DNA of 64,000 bases from Zopfochytrium polystomum (Eukaryota > Chytridiomycota > Chytridiomycetes > Chytridiales > Chytridiaceae), in the NCBI GenBank assembly GCA_025765615.1, contig JAIVFJ010000297.1:1-64000 (forward strand), in the 5' to 3' direction. The notes beneath the pieces were generated by a model that saw only the letters and a list, made by a program, of their open reading frames with translations, ran no database searches and was not told where the DNA came from. Position 1 is the stretch's first letter. Each line of letters starts with the position of its first letter. The translations under genes and the position numbers were made by a program. Shown here piece by piece: positions 11,737-22,788 of this stretch.

Positions 11737-12670
11737 TTGGTTCCAAGGTGTCTCATCAGAGGCTTCAATCGAAAATCGAATGTTGGAGCACTTGCCCACC
11801 CAAAAATTTCTATACCAACAAACCCTCAAGTCTACCCCAACAGCCTCTGTTGTCAATGCCACCATGCTGTGGAAACCACAGAGCATGTCTGGCAATGCCC
11901 TGCAGCTGCTGACACCATTACCTTGATTCGCAACATCTTTGCTGAAACTCTTTCCTCCTCTGTTCCTCCTGCACCTCATGGTTGCTCTCCTCCCCAAGCC
12001 CATCCCTTTTACAGGCTCTCCGGCCCTTGAATTTCTCTTTGATCATCAATCTCGTATCAATTTTTCCTCCCTCCTTCGTGGCTTCATCCCTCAATCCTTT
12101 TATGACCCCTTATTCTCACATGATAACCCTGCTGTCTCTGTCCTTAAAACCCTTGTCACTGCTATCCATCAGCTCCTTGACTCCCATTGACTCATTTGGA
12201 TTCCCTGTTGCAACGACACTATCTCATGGGAGAAGTCAAAGTTTATCAAGCCCTCTGACAAGTGCGCCAAGCCCTGCAGATTCCCTCCACCAAATTCCCA
12301 GGCCTCTCACCCTTGCTCCCCAGCCTCTCACCCACCATCTTCTCCAATCGTCAATAAGCCGCTGCCAAAGCAGCCAAATAATCCAAAACTGTAGAAAGAG
12401 CGGCTTTGATGCCTTCAGAACCTCTACCGCAAGCGAAAAAAATTGAACAATCACAAGGATGCCCCACGACCCTCGGCAAATGTTCCGCTGACACTGTTAG
12501 AGCCCACTGTGCCTCTACTTTCATGCCATGGGCTTGGATTGTGTGAAGCCCCTCATGTGGAGAATCTGTTAGACTGCTGCACTCACTGGCTTCTTTGTTG
12601 TTGTGAGACTATCCCCACTCCTTTTTTACCCAGGAATTCAGGTCCTAGAGCGAGGGAAAGCAAATAAAAG
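11737..12670 (+). mobile_element. LINE-like retrotransposon 3' end, copy 1
   Basis: A 5'-truncated element. An open stretch (about 11740-12190) encodes the extreme C-terminal zinc-knuckle region of a LINE polyprotein, with the spacing CxxCH...ETTEHVWQCP, followed by a Ser/Pro/Leu-rich tail ending QLLDSH. The same protein text, at roughly 90% identity by eye, lies on the minus strand at 17.1-18.6 kb and, more decayed, at 54.4-54.9 kb. The RT domain is absent in all three, as expected for target-primed reverse transcription that stopped early. The 3' boundary near 12670 is approximate, and the tail after 12200 shows frame breaks. Confidence 0.7.
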
Positions 12671-13140
12671 GGTAAAACCAACTTTATTGGGCTGTTGTCG
12701 TGGGAGTGTTTTGATTGTAAACAGTCTACTCTGAGTGAGTGGGTGGAAGGAGTGAATGAAGTGGAGATGTGTGTTTGTGGGTGGTCCTTCTCCCCAACTT
12801 GGAGAGAAAAGAGAAAAACTCTGTTATGAATTATTGATACATGATGATGATATACATGCTGTAATAGTTGCTAGGCAAGCGTGACCGGCACAGGGTAAAA
12901 ACCTCTCCTATATTATCTGCTTGAGCAGAGGAGGAGGAAAACTGTTGACACCAGGTTTCTGTTCCACTTAATACTTGGAGTATTTGTCATCAGCGCAAGC
13001 CAGCGCCCAGGTCTGCATTGGTGGTGGCTCGCTCTCCCATGGGCATTGTGAGAATGATAACTGACAGTCACAATAGGTTCGGGTGTGTCTTGTGCCTCTT
13101 GCTGCTAACCATTCAGTTCCGCCTAACAACATTCAAATGG
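12671..13140. repeat. Dispersed repeat relics
   Basis: Positions about 12985-13135 share a long near-identical block with about 15300-15430 (both contain ctcccatgggcattgtgaga and then gataactgacagtca). This marks copies of one repeat family. There is no coding signal. Confidence 0.5.
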
Positions 13141-13143
13141 AAT

Positions 13144-14605
13144 TCAACCAGTGCGAGTGTGTTGCACACGATTGCACAGGAATGAAGCATGGCGTATTGC
13201 GTAGGACCAGAAGAACTGCGGAAGCTGAGCTTCGATCAGGAGACAGGAAGCAATGTGGGCGATGACCTTGATGGCATTTTCTGCAACACCATCACCCTCC
13301 TTGACATAAGGGACAGAAGGCTGAAAGACGATGGGAGGTTGGTGGTTGATACGGTAGGCCTCAAATTGCTGAGTGTTAAGACCAAGGTTGTCTGCCTGTA
13401 CAAATAGAGTTCGACGAGTGGGGAAGAGTTGCTCTTCAAAATCAATGCGATCAATTAAGTAGTTGGAACCGTCGAGAGAACATGTACTGATCTTTCCAGT
13501 TTGGTCAGTACACAGCATCTGCAGCAGGGCAAAATCAAAACGAGGTTTGGCCATGAGGTGTTGCTGGCGCATCTTTGCCATATCACAAATGAGGCAAGGC
13601 TCACGTGTTGTTGGTGGTGGAGCAGGAGCACTGTCTACATCACCAGACTTGAGTGTGTCATGTACTTGCTCTCAATGGATGTGGCCAAAATGTCAGTGCC
13701 ATAGGTTGCGTGCAGTTGCTGGTGATGAGTAGGCAATGGGCTCAACTGAAATTTTCCTCTGTGCAGCTGGGTGCTGGACTGGGATGAGATAGTAAAGGCT
13801 GTCACGTCGTTCGCCAATCTTGATGCTGTGTTGTGATGCGAGTGTGGCAAGATCAAGAAGAAAGACAGAATCTTGAGTGAATAGCATCCCAGCAGTTGGG
13901 TCTTGGAGGACATGCGACACAGAGAGGAGCAGTTCCTTGAGTGATGGGACATGAAGCACATTGCAGAGCACCACATCAAAACCAGGAAAAGTGAGAGTGA
14001 CAGATCCAATTCCTTTGATGTGGTTCATGGTCATCTGCTAGGCGGGCATGGTGTTCGGTTTCAAATCGTTGGTACTCAGGGAATTGCTCCCGTTGTGGGA
14101 TCATTGTGGGTACAGCTCCAGAATCGATCATGTATGGAAGAGAGGCTATGCCTGTGTGTGATGCGCTCACTGTTGCAGTGTTCACAAAGAAGTAGAAGCG
14201 AGAGGGACTGTTTGTTTGAGAAGAAGAAGAAACAAATGGCCCTCCTGTAGCAGGTTGAGGGTGAAATCCAGAGAAAGGAGCAAGAGTTGCTTGTGGTACA
14301 GCCACAGTTGCTGAGGCTGAAGCATGATTTGGTTGAGCTGGTGTGAAGTGCTGCGCTTGGAGCCTGTCTGAGATGGCATTGGCTCAGCGCATGTGCAGGC
14401 AGTGCTCATTCAAGATTTGCCTCTCAGAATGTTTGCTTGGCCTGTTATCTTTCACTTTCGGTTCCAAACCTACTATCCTCTTTTTTTCCCCGGCTTTTGC
14501 CCCTCTGACTATTAACCTTGATGCTGCCTTCTCCAACCTTCCCTTTTGGGAACTCTGACTCAGGCTTTGCCTACTTTGCCTACTATCAGAACGTATATTA
14601 CTCAC
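13144..14605 (-). mobile_element. Ty1/copia retrotransposon fragment (gag tail, protease, pre-integrase, integrase)
   Basis: The minus strand preserves pieces of a copia polyprotein in the right order but in changing frames. About 14605-14384 is a basic gag-tail-like piece. About 14305-13976 holds a protease active-site motif (IDSGAVPTMIP, the 'DSGAS' site). About 14034-13693 holds VLCNVLHVPSLKELLLSVSH, matching the conserved 'NVLYVPxLxxNLLSVS' block, then a WHW pre-integrase start. About 13581-13150 is integrase core (FVQADN, then GDGVAENAIKVIAHI..., matching 'NGVAERxNRTLxxxxR', and LPQFFWSYAIRHASFLCNR). RT and RNase H are missing, there are several frame breaks, and no LTR pair was found. 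It is a dead fragment. Confidence 0.8.
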
Positions 14606-17060
14606 TCTTTATCTCTTCAGCTATCTCTTCAAGAACATTGCCCCTTTACCTCTCCAGTACAACTACTACTTCTCTTCCACCACTAAATCTCCCAGTCATC
14701 TTCCCAATTCCCTCTTCTTTATCACTATCATTCATGACTTTGCCCATATGGGGGCACTGCTCTCGCGGCCCTCGACTTGCCACTTCCTATCCCTTGAAAC
14801 CTCACTCACTACAACTTATTCATTTACCTGGCTTTTGCCCTTCTGACGATAACCCTTGATGCTCCTCCAACCTTCCCTTTTGGGAACTCTGACTGCTATC
14901 ACAACGCATATTTGTTTACCTTTCCTTTTGAACTTCCATTTGAGCTCTTGCCCTTCTGACCACAACTCTTGTCCTTGATTTCCTCACTGACTCTTGCCCT
15001 CTGACTGCTACTCTTTCTTGATCTCTTCACCTCTGTCTTTGAGAGCTTTGTCCCTCAACCTTTCCATTTACAACAATAACCTCTCTTCAACCACCAATCC
15101 TTCCCATTCCCTCTTCTTTGTTACTATCTTTTATATGCAGTGGAGATACCTGATGACCCTGCAACTCCAAAGCGCATGGGGTGGGTTTGCTGAGGTGATA
15201 CCTTGACTAAGTCAACGATGGTTCACTGCTGATGGCGCTTTCTCTTCCTGCCTGGTCCTCTGGTGCTGGAACAATTAAAAAAAAAGTATCTGTCAACAGC
15301 AGAAGCCAGCACCCAGGTCTGCATTGGCAGTGGCTCACTCTCCCATGGGCATTGTGAGAATGATAACTGACAGTCATGATAGGTTCAGTTCCGTCTTGTG
15401 CCTCTTGCTGCTAACCAGTCAGTTCCACCTAACACATACCACTTGCCTAGTCCACAAAGTATTCCTGCTCAACTGTTTAACAGGGGAATCAACACAAAGA
15501 ATGAAGAGGAGGGGCAATCCTATGAGGGTTTGTGCAAAAGTCTTGGGCAAAGCTCCCTAACCCCTGGTGGAGGATGGGTGTCCAACCTGAATGGAACGGG
15601 TTGGGAGACTCAATGACAGAAGGCAGGAAGGCAGGAGCATGAGTGTGACAAGAGGGTTGTATTTGTTGCTTGTTTGTGATGAAAAACAACGAGGAAGAAA
15701 AACACAAAGGGAGTGGTCCACCAGAAAGAGGAGAAGGAAAAGCGTGGCGGATCAATGCACCACACCCTCCCTCAAAGGGAAAGTCACAAATGCCAGACTC
15801 CCAGGAACCAAGGAGCGGCCCACACTTCCACATTGCACTCGCATTGATGACAGCAGGGCAAACTGTTTCAACTCTTGTGTCCATGGGCCGCTCCAAGAGG
15901 AAATGAAATGGTACTCTCAAGGGTGCAACACAACTGCTGAATAAAGAGAGCTGAGGGTAACAGGTCTTTACCTTGCAAAGAGCCCTATCTCAAACACAAC
16001 GAAAACAGTAAGTGGTGATGGGACAGACAGAACGTGACCAAACATCCCTCATTGAGTTGTCACTGGGGTGCTGCAGAAGGCCTCATTGCTGCCAGCAACG
16101 AGGGGGGTAAAAAAGAGAATTGAGCGGAACATGTAGGGATTGTAAGGTCACCAGCTGGGAACCTGTTCATGGAAACACGAGCAATCGAGCATGTGCCACA
16201 CACAACCGCCCACAGCCACATCCACTCAACTTGACCAACAGAATTATCAAATAGCACTACTTGCACTCTCACAACTCGAATATAATCACTAACCTTACAA
16301 CTCAGACTCTGGCGTACTCTCCCAATGTACTGTCCCAAAATGCCTTGCAAATTTTCTGCAGCCATTGAGCAGAACCTGGTTCAAATAAAGTTGCTCTTGC
16401 TGAATGATGGATGTGCAATATCAGGGCAGAAGTGTGAGACTATACTCACTCCTTTGACCATGGGATCCAGGCCTTAGAGTGAGGGAACTAAAACTAACTT
16501 TATCAGGCTGTTGCCTAGGGTGTTTCAATCCTACTACTTGCCTAGTCCACAAAGTATCCCAACTGATCTGTTTAACAGGGGTCTCAAACACAATGAAAAT
16601 TCAGAGGGACAATCGTCAATCCTCTGTGGGATCGGTGCAGGACTTTTTTTTTATTTTTTATTTGTTCCAGCCCCAGAGGGGCTGGTGGGAAGAGAAAGAG
16701 CCATCAACGGTGAACCGTAATGGACTACGTCCAGGTATCACCTCAACCCACCCCATACACTACGGACTTACAGGGTCATCAGGCATCTCCACCGCATATA
16801 AGCCAAAATGATCAAAGGCGAAGGGAAAAACACAGAATCAAGAAAATAGAGAAGTAAATCAGAAGGAGGTCAGTGTAAGAGAGGGGAACAGCTGTGAAAA
16901 ATCAGAGGGTTGGGATAAGTCTGATTAGGCTATGGCCCATGTCAAGATTGAGAAGGGCAACAGTGGGCTCAGTGAATGTCAGGGGGCTCAGCAGGAGGTG
17001 GGTTACAAGTGGCTCTTGCTTGTTGGCATGAGGGAAGTTGTATTGTGTGGTGAAGCCAGT
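14606..17060. repeat. Transposon-derived repeat field
   Basis: There is no gene. The left part (14.5-15.1 kb) is C/T-rich and contains a degenerate duplication: cttcccttttgggaactctg occurs near 14535 and again near 14872. A block near 15125-15290 recurs in inverted orientation at about 16640-16815. A short block (cttgcctagtccacaaagta) is present near 15442 and 16538. An open minus-strand stretch at 16060-16365 shows no domain. Fragments of several nested elements are the likely content. Confidence 0.55.
15125..16815. repeat. Inverted repeat pair (about 165 bp arms)
   Basis: The arms are about 15125-15290 and 16640-16815, imperfect reverse complements of each other. Shared landmarks, read on the right arm, are ttgttccag, ggaagagaaag.gccatca, aggtatcacctca, cccacccca, gggtcatcagg and atctccac.gcatata. 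They could be two copies of a short non-autonomous element in opposite orientation, or the ends of one element. Arm limits are approximate. Confidence 0.6.
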
Positions 17061-18650
17061 TAATGCCTGCAACAAGTTTTATGCGGCTGAGGTAGTGGTC
17101 AATCCATCTGGAAGAAGCCTTGGTGCGCAAAAGCCAGATGCCTGGGCAAGTGTCAGTGGAGTGCCAGCAACTACACGTGGTGCAGTGAGGTTGAGAGGGT
17201 TGTGAAGAGCTGTTACGAGTTCTGTGGGATGATGGAGTGGGAGGGAGGGAAGAGTTGATGTTTGGAGAAGACAGTGGGTGAGAGGCTGTGGAACGAGGGT
17301 GAGAGGCCTGGGAATTTGGTGGAGGGGATCTGCGGGGCTTGGAGCGCTTGTCAGAGGGCTTGATGGACTTTGACTTCTCCGAAAAAATAGTGTCGTCGCA
17401 ATGGTGAATCCAAATGAGTCAATGGGTGTCAAGAAGGAGCTGATGGAAAGTGGTGACAAGGGTTTTAAGGACAGAGGCAGCAGGGATATCACGTGAGAAT
17501 AAGGGGTCATAAAAGGATTGAGGGATGAAGCCACGAAGGAGGGAGGAAATTGATACAAGATTGATGATCAAAGAGAAATTCAGGGCAGGAGAGCCTGTAA
17601 AAGGGATGGGCTTGGGGAGGAGAGCAACCATGAGGTGCAGGAGGAACAGAGGAGGAAAGAGTTTCAGCAAAGGTGTTGCGAATCATGGTAATGGCATCAG
17701 CAGCTGCAGGGCATTGCCAGACGTGCTCTGTGGTTTCCAAAGCGTGGTAGCATCAACAACTGAGCCCATCAGGGTAGACTTGAGGGTGTCTTTGGTGTAG
17801 AACTTTTTGGGTGGGCAAAGTGCTGCTGAGGATTTGAACTCGATACTTGTGACCAGCAGAGCCAGGGAGGGTGACAAAGAGGGAAGAGGGTTTAATTCCA
17901 GAGTGGAGAACAAGAAATTGTGGCTTCCCAATGAACTAGGTCAGGGTTGTGGGCGATGTGGGTAAAGGGTGAGGGTTCAGAAGAGCAAAATGGTGAGAGA
18001 AACCTGTGAGGAGTTGCAGTTGTCGTTGAAGTTGGCCCAAGACTGGGTATTTGAGATGAAGGCAGTGGCTGGGAGGATCTGTTGTGAGAGGATTGGTAAC
18101 GAGGTTGGGTCAGAAGTCGAGGGTACAGATGATGCCAGCTTGCCTGCTTGTTTGTTGCCAGCATTGCTGTTGTGTCCACGAACCCAGGAAACTTGTGGAG
18201 GGGGCCAATCCAAGACTGTAGAGTGGCTGCAACACATGCCCAAAGGGTGGGGTGGGAAGTGGTGTGCAAAAGACAATGGAGGGAATCAGAGAGAGGAGGT
18301 GTGTTGAGCTTGCTGTGCGGATGGGGACTAAAGGAGTTTGAGGGGAAGAGTTTCTCAAAGATGTGAACCACTCCAAAATTGTCAAGTCGAAAAGTGAGGG
18401 GCAGGGAAAGCTTTGCAGTGGTGGTGAGGGCAGCAAGGACAGCTGCAATTTCAGCAGTTTTGGAAGAGGCAGAGAGTGGAGGGAGGGCAAAAGAAAATTC
18501 AAAGTTAAGCTCAAGGCAACAGAGCCAGCCATGGAGCCCTCCTCGCAAAGGGAGCCATTGGTGTCAAAGGTCAAGGATGGGTGGGTTTGAGCAAGGGCAG
18601 CAGGGAGGAGGGGGATGTCCATTGGTTGAAAGCAGGGATTTGTGAAGGGA
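17060..18650 (-). mobile_element. LINE-like retrotransposon 3' part with RNase H domain, copy 2
   Basis: Minus strand, 5'-truncated near 18650. The first part encodes an RNase H domain: LTFDTNGSL (catalytic Asp in the DGS-type strand), KTAEIAAVLAAL (the Glu helix), and FRLDNFGVV (equivalent to 'TDSQSVV'). After a Ser/Pro-rich linker come HWEATISCSPLWN, the CPPKKFYTKDTLKS segment, ETTEHVWQCPAAADAI and the same C-terminal tail as copy 1. Several stops and frame changes mean it is not functional. C-terminal RNase H with a terminal CxxC-H-C knuckle points to the I/Tad1-like group of non-LTR elements; the group is inferred. Confidence 0.75.
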
Positions 18651-19594
18651 GCTGAATTGAAAGTGGAGTGGTGGGAGGTGAGGAGCCCAGACTATCGCGA
18701 CCAACGAACATCGATCCTCGACCCTCCATCTCGCTTCGAAAAACAGCATGCTACGTGTGTCCTACATCTATTGGCCTTCAACGCTCGTAATAGTACCTTA
18801 CTCTCCTCCAACCCTCTCGGCGGCTTCCCCCGCCGTTCGACGCGGTCCCGCCAAGACCCGCAACCAAATGGCAAGCGCGGGGATCAGGAAGAACAGAAAT
18901 CGACGCGACAGCGCCAGCGTCGCCAGCTACCGAGGCGTTCAAAGCAAGCGCCGTCTGTCCGCGCGACAAGAGCGCCTACTGCTATTACAAGCGGCCGCCG
19001 CCAACGCGCCCCGACCGTCGCAACCGTGTTTCCCGGTCGGAAACGGTACACAGCGGTTCTCGCAACACCCGCGCTGCTGCCCGCGACTGTGCCGGTCCGC
19101 GGAACAGCAGCCCATCCACCTACAAAGAAGCCAGTCCCACCACCCGTCGCTCCTCCAAGTCAGGCCATCGCTCACGAGGCGTCGCTTGTACGGCCCACTC
19201 CTGCGGGGGGGGTAAGCCGTCACGTGGGCGGATGCAGTGAGGCGGGTAATTCGTGTGTGAGGAGCTCTGTGGTGGGTTGGTGGGTTTTTCTTTTTTGGAG
19301 TTGGGGGGCAGATTGGGACCAATCGAATGAATGGGGTTGCAATCTCGGCGCGGGAAGGAAAGAATAAAAGAGAAGGATCGGCTCAGCCCCCTCAAAGTGC
19401 CACCCGCACAAAGTAAGGCCCCCACCTGCACTTGCACTTGGTGGGCCAAACCCAGTTTGTCTGAAGCGGGCACCGGGCAAAGGCGGCCCTGTCGGAAGCG
19501 GCCTGCCGCGACGAAACAAAAAATCCTTTCCGTGCGCACGGAACACAATTACTTGACTTGGACAGGGACGGCCAAAACGTTACCACCTTGCACG
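18651..19594. other. Region 5' of the WD40 gene; unassigned basic/Pro-rich open stretch
   Basis: One plus-strand frame is open from about 18690 to 19210 (Arg/Gln/Thr-rich, then PPTKKPVPPPVAPPSQ), followed by a possible donor gtaagc at about 19213. This could be a disordered N-terminal exon of the Cdc4-like gene, but I find no F-box here in any frame. The left end abuts the LINE copy. Confidence 0.3.
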
Positions 19595-20749
19595 ATGAGC
19601 GCGAACAGAGAGGAGCTGCCTGCGCCGCCTGCGCCGCCGCCGCCGCCCGCACCGGAAAGGCGGCAACCTCAAACGCACGACTTGAGGAGGAGCAATTGGT
19701 TGCACGGGCGATGCTCATCCATATCATTCCCTGGGCACGGCAAGTTCGTCGTCACTTGCCTGCAGTTTGACGACGACAAGATCGTCTCTGGGTGAGTTTT
19801 GGAGTGTGTGGAAGCACCCCCCACCACCATCCATCCATTGCTGTGTCCGCGTTGCGGTCGTGTTAAAGGACGAGCCGTGAACACAGGTCTGACGACAAGA
19901 CTATCCTCATTCACGACACGCGAACTGGGCAGCTGATCCGTCGATTGACGGGACACACGGGCGGCGTCTGGACCATGCAGTACCACGAGAATACGTTGGC
20001 GTCTGGATCCACCGATCGGACAGTCCGCATTTGGGTATCGACGATTTCGTTCCTTTCGCCAACCCTCTCGCTACGTTTTCGGTCTTTCATTGATTCTCTA
20101 TTTGCTTTAACGATGTAGAACATGGAGACTGGTCAATGCACACACGTGCTTGAAGGTCACACTTCCACCGTGCGCTGTCTGCTCATATTACCCCCGACGC
20201 CGGCTTCATCGGAGAGGTGGAACTCGGTTGGAAGCGACGCCACAGACTACCCGTTCCCGGTCATCGTCACCGGATCGCGCGACTCAACACTTCGCGTGTG
20301 GAAACTCCCTCTGGCCGGACGAGGCTCCGGCGGCTCCGCCCAAGGCGGAGGAACGGTCATGAGCGTCAATCCACAAGGGGTCGCACCTGGGGGCGGAGGA
20401 CCTCACATTGCTGCCACAGCCGCCGCCGCCTCAAGCAAGTCGACGCCGACGAACGAGTCCCCCCATCTCCTCCACGTTCTGACGGGCCACACCCAAACCA
20501 TCAGCAGCATAGCCGGCCACGGCGGCGTGGTGGTTTCCGGCGGCTACGACAGCACCGTGAGAGTTTGGAACTTGGTGACGGGGCAGATGGACCACTGCCT
20601 GACGGGCCACCGCGATAGGGTGTACAGCGTCGCATACTGCCACGAGACTCGGAGGGCCGCGAGCGGGAGCCTCGATACGAATGTTCGCGTGTGGGACACG
20701 ATGTTGGGGACGGCGTTGTTTGTGCTGGAAGGTAAGGCGACCTTTCTGT

Positions 20750-20817
<68 letters not shown>

Positions 20818-21606
20818 GTGCTTCCCGGTGTTTCCTCATTTTTACGAACAAGGCTTCTTGCTAACTTTTCAACAGGCCACTCGAGTCTCGTTGGCCGGCT
20901 GGAGATATCACCAAAGTACGTGCTGTCGGGCGCAGCAGACTCGACGCTTCGCGTTTGGTCCTCCGCGACCGGCGAGTCCCTTGCGACGCTGACTGGCCAC
21001 TCAGCCCCCATCTTTTGCCTTGAGCACGACCCTGACCTCAACCTGATCGTGTCCGGCGCAGAGGGCGGCGTCCGACTGTGGGAACTCGAGTCGACGGAGG
21101 CCGGAGCGGCGGCCGCCGCCGCCTCAGCCGTCGCGTCCGCCTCCGCCGCCGCCGCCAGGGGTAATAGCTCACGGCAAGGCGGTAACGGCGGTTTCGCGCC
21201 CAACGACAGGGCCGTCGGGGGCGATGCCGGCGGCGGCCACAACGCCGGGCCTGCGGACGGTGCGCTGCAGGCACCGCCGCCGCCGATCCCGCAGGATGAC
21301 GCGGAAACAACTGCAGCGCCGACGACGACCCTGCCGCCGCCGCCGCGACACGGGCGCTTCGTGCGCGACATTACGAGGGCGTTCTCGGTGTGGCGCGTGA
21401 AGATGGACCGGCGGCGGCTGGTGACGGCGCTGCAGGGGCGGGGTGCGCAGACGTGGTTTGAGGTGCGGGATTTTGGCGGTGTCGGCGGCGATGGTGAGGA
21501 TGACGGCGACGAAGGCGAGTACAACCACGACTTTAGCGACGGCCATGGCGGCGCTGGGGGAGGCGGCGGCGTCGTGATGATGGCAAAGGGGACGAAGTAC
21601 CACTAG
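19595..21606 (+). CDS. Cdc4/Pop1/Fbw7-like WD40 repeat protein (no F-box visible)
   Basis: Exons 19595-19791, 19887-20034, 20119-20731 and 20876-21606 total 1689 nt (562 aa). Seven or so WD40 blades are evident, each closing with VRIW, LRVW or VRVW. Motifs match fungal Cdc4 closely: NWLHGRCSSISFPGHGKFVVTC leading into LQFDDDKIVSGSDDKTI; then HTGGVWTMQYHENTLASGST; CTHVLEGHTSTVRCLLIL; and VIVTGSRDSTLRVWKLP. These propellers bind phosphodegrons and deliver substrates to SCF ubiquitin ligase. The usual F-box and dimerisation domain before the propeller are not found, so the start at 19595 may be internal to a longer gene whose 5' exons I cannot see, or the gene may have lost its F-box. A Gly/Ala-rich insert splits the C-terminal part. 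The last intron (20732-20875) holds 64 consecutive T. Confidence 0.88.
20753..20816 (+). repeat. 64-nt poly(T) run inside an intron
   Basis: An uninterrupted T homopolymer between the donor at 20732 and the acceptor at 20874-20875 of the WD40 gene. It lies well upstream of the acceptor, so it exceeds any normal polypyrimidine tract. It may be the reverse-complemented poly(A) tail of an inserted retrocopy, or an expanded homopolymer. Length is likely variable or assembly-dependent. Confidence 0.95.
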
Positions 21607-22061
21607 TTTGAGGACGACGACGAAGACGGGAATGGAGAGGGGCGATGGGGATGGCGAGAGAGACGTGACCAGCAAATTGTGAAAAGAAATAAAGATGGGA
21701 AGTCAAGGATTAACCCTTGGGTTTACCCTGAGCAGACTTCGATCCAACAGCAAATTATTTTTGCTTTTGTGCCATTTTCGATGAACTTTGGAGCGGCTCA
21801 CACAAACAAACTTAAAAGTATCATCTTCAGCGTACTATGGTGTAAAGAGGCGAAGCCGAAAACCCCGCACCAATACCAACTTCACACCACCAGCATCCCA
21901 TTTTCAGGCTAATTTAATAACCCAATAGCCGTTGTGCTGTCCCTTGTAGAAATCTTCGCACTTCATCCAATATCCAAGGGCTAACTTGAATGTATTTTGT
22001 CTCCGGATAGTGCGAGGGTTACTGTCGAGATTGGTATCTGCGATGCTTCAACAAACAGCGG
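21607..22061. other. Intergenic
   Basis: This holds the 3' flank of the WD40 gene and the 5' flank of the next gene on the same strand. No motif stands out. Confidence 0.4.
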
Positions 22062-22788
22062 ATGTGGATCGTCGATAGGACTGCCAAAATGGATGTTTCG
22101 ATTCATGGAAGAAGACCACACGCCGCAGACAGAGAGCCGAAGATCGACAAAAACCCAACTCCGGAAGGTCTCGTATGGTTCGGCCCAGCGGAGCGATTGT
22201 TAGTCGCCGCGGAACTGGACCCCAGGGCTCTCCTTTTTTTTTCCCGCTCGCATGGACAGGCGCCGATGCTGCGTTGGGAACGGCTCGAACCATACGCACA
22301 TAGCCTCCGCTTTTCTTCGATGGAGCGCTGCGAGCTCTGCAAGGGCCCCTCCGACGTTATGCCCATTCAAATGATCCTGGGCTTTTACGGATACTCGACG
22401 CCCGTCGAGTTGGACCCTGAGGCCCTTCATTATTTCGCGGCGACGGGGGCCCCGTTGTCTCCGTGTTGTGGGTACACGCGTATCGCGTCGAAAACAGTAA
22501 CAGTTCCCGACTAAGGATCACTAATGCTATTTCTAACCCGCCCCCCCCTTTCTCGATAACTTCTGCAGCCCCTTCTGGGTCGCGATCGAGGAGACTAATG
22601 AGAACCTCCTTCAGGCGAGGTTCACGAGCCATCCAACCGTGCTTGCTGCAGGTTCGTTGTGGTTCAGAAAACGAGACACAGACGTTGGGCTGTCCTTCGA
22701 GTCGCTGCGGTGCTGGACTCAGACCAAATGCGGGGAGGGTCGGTGGGATCTGTTTTCGCTGGGTTTCTTATTACGTCAGGGCAGTTAA
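22062..22788 (+). CDS. Unrecognised two-exon protein with Cys motifs
   Basis: The model is 22062-22471 joined to 22569-22788 (630 nt, 209 aa), with a 97-nt intron (gtacacg...ctgcag). The alternative donor at 22497 does not keep the frame, whereas GG|C across the chosen junction gives a continuous CCGPFWVAIEETNENLLQ. I do not recognise the family. Visible features: a CELC pair at about residue 98, ILGFYGYSTPVELDPEAL, a paired Cys at LSPCCG just before the splice, and an aromatic C terminus (GSLWFRKRDTDVG, SLRCWTQTKCGEGRWDLF). It is predicted cytosolic, with no signal peptide or TM segment. An internal ATG at 22089 is an alternative start. Coding status rests on phase agreement and composition only. 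Confidence 0.5.

Noticed and set aside
20544..21524. 326-codon open frame on the minus strand
   Set aside because: It is antisense to the WD40 gene, crosses the 64-nt homopolymer as poly-Lys, and exists because of GC-rich codons on the other strand.
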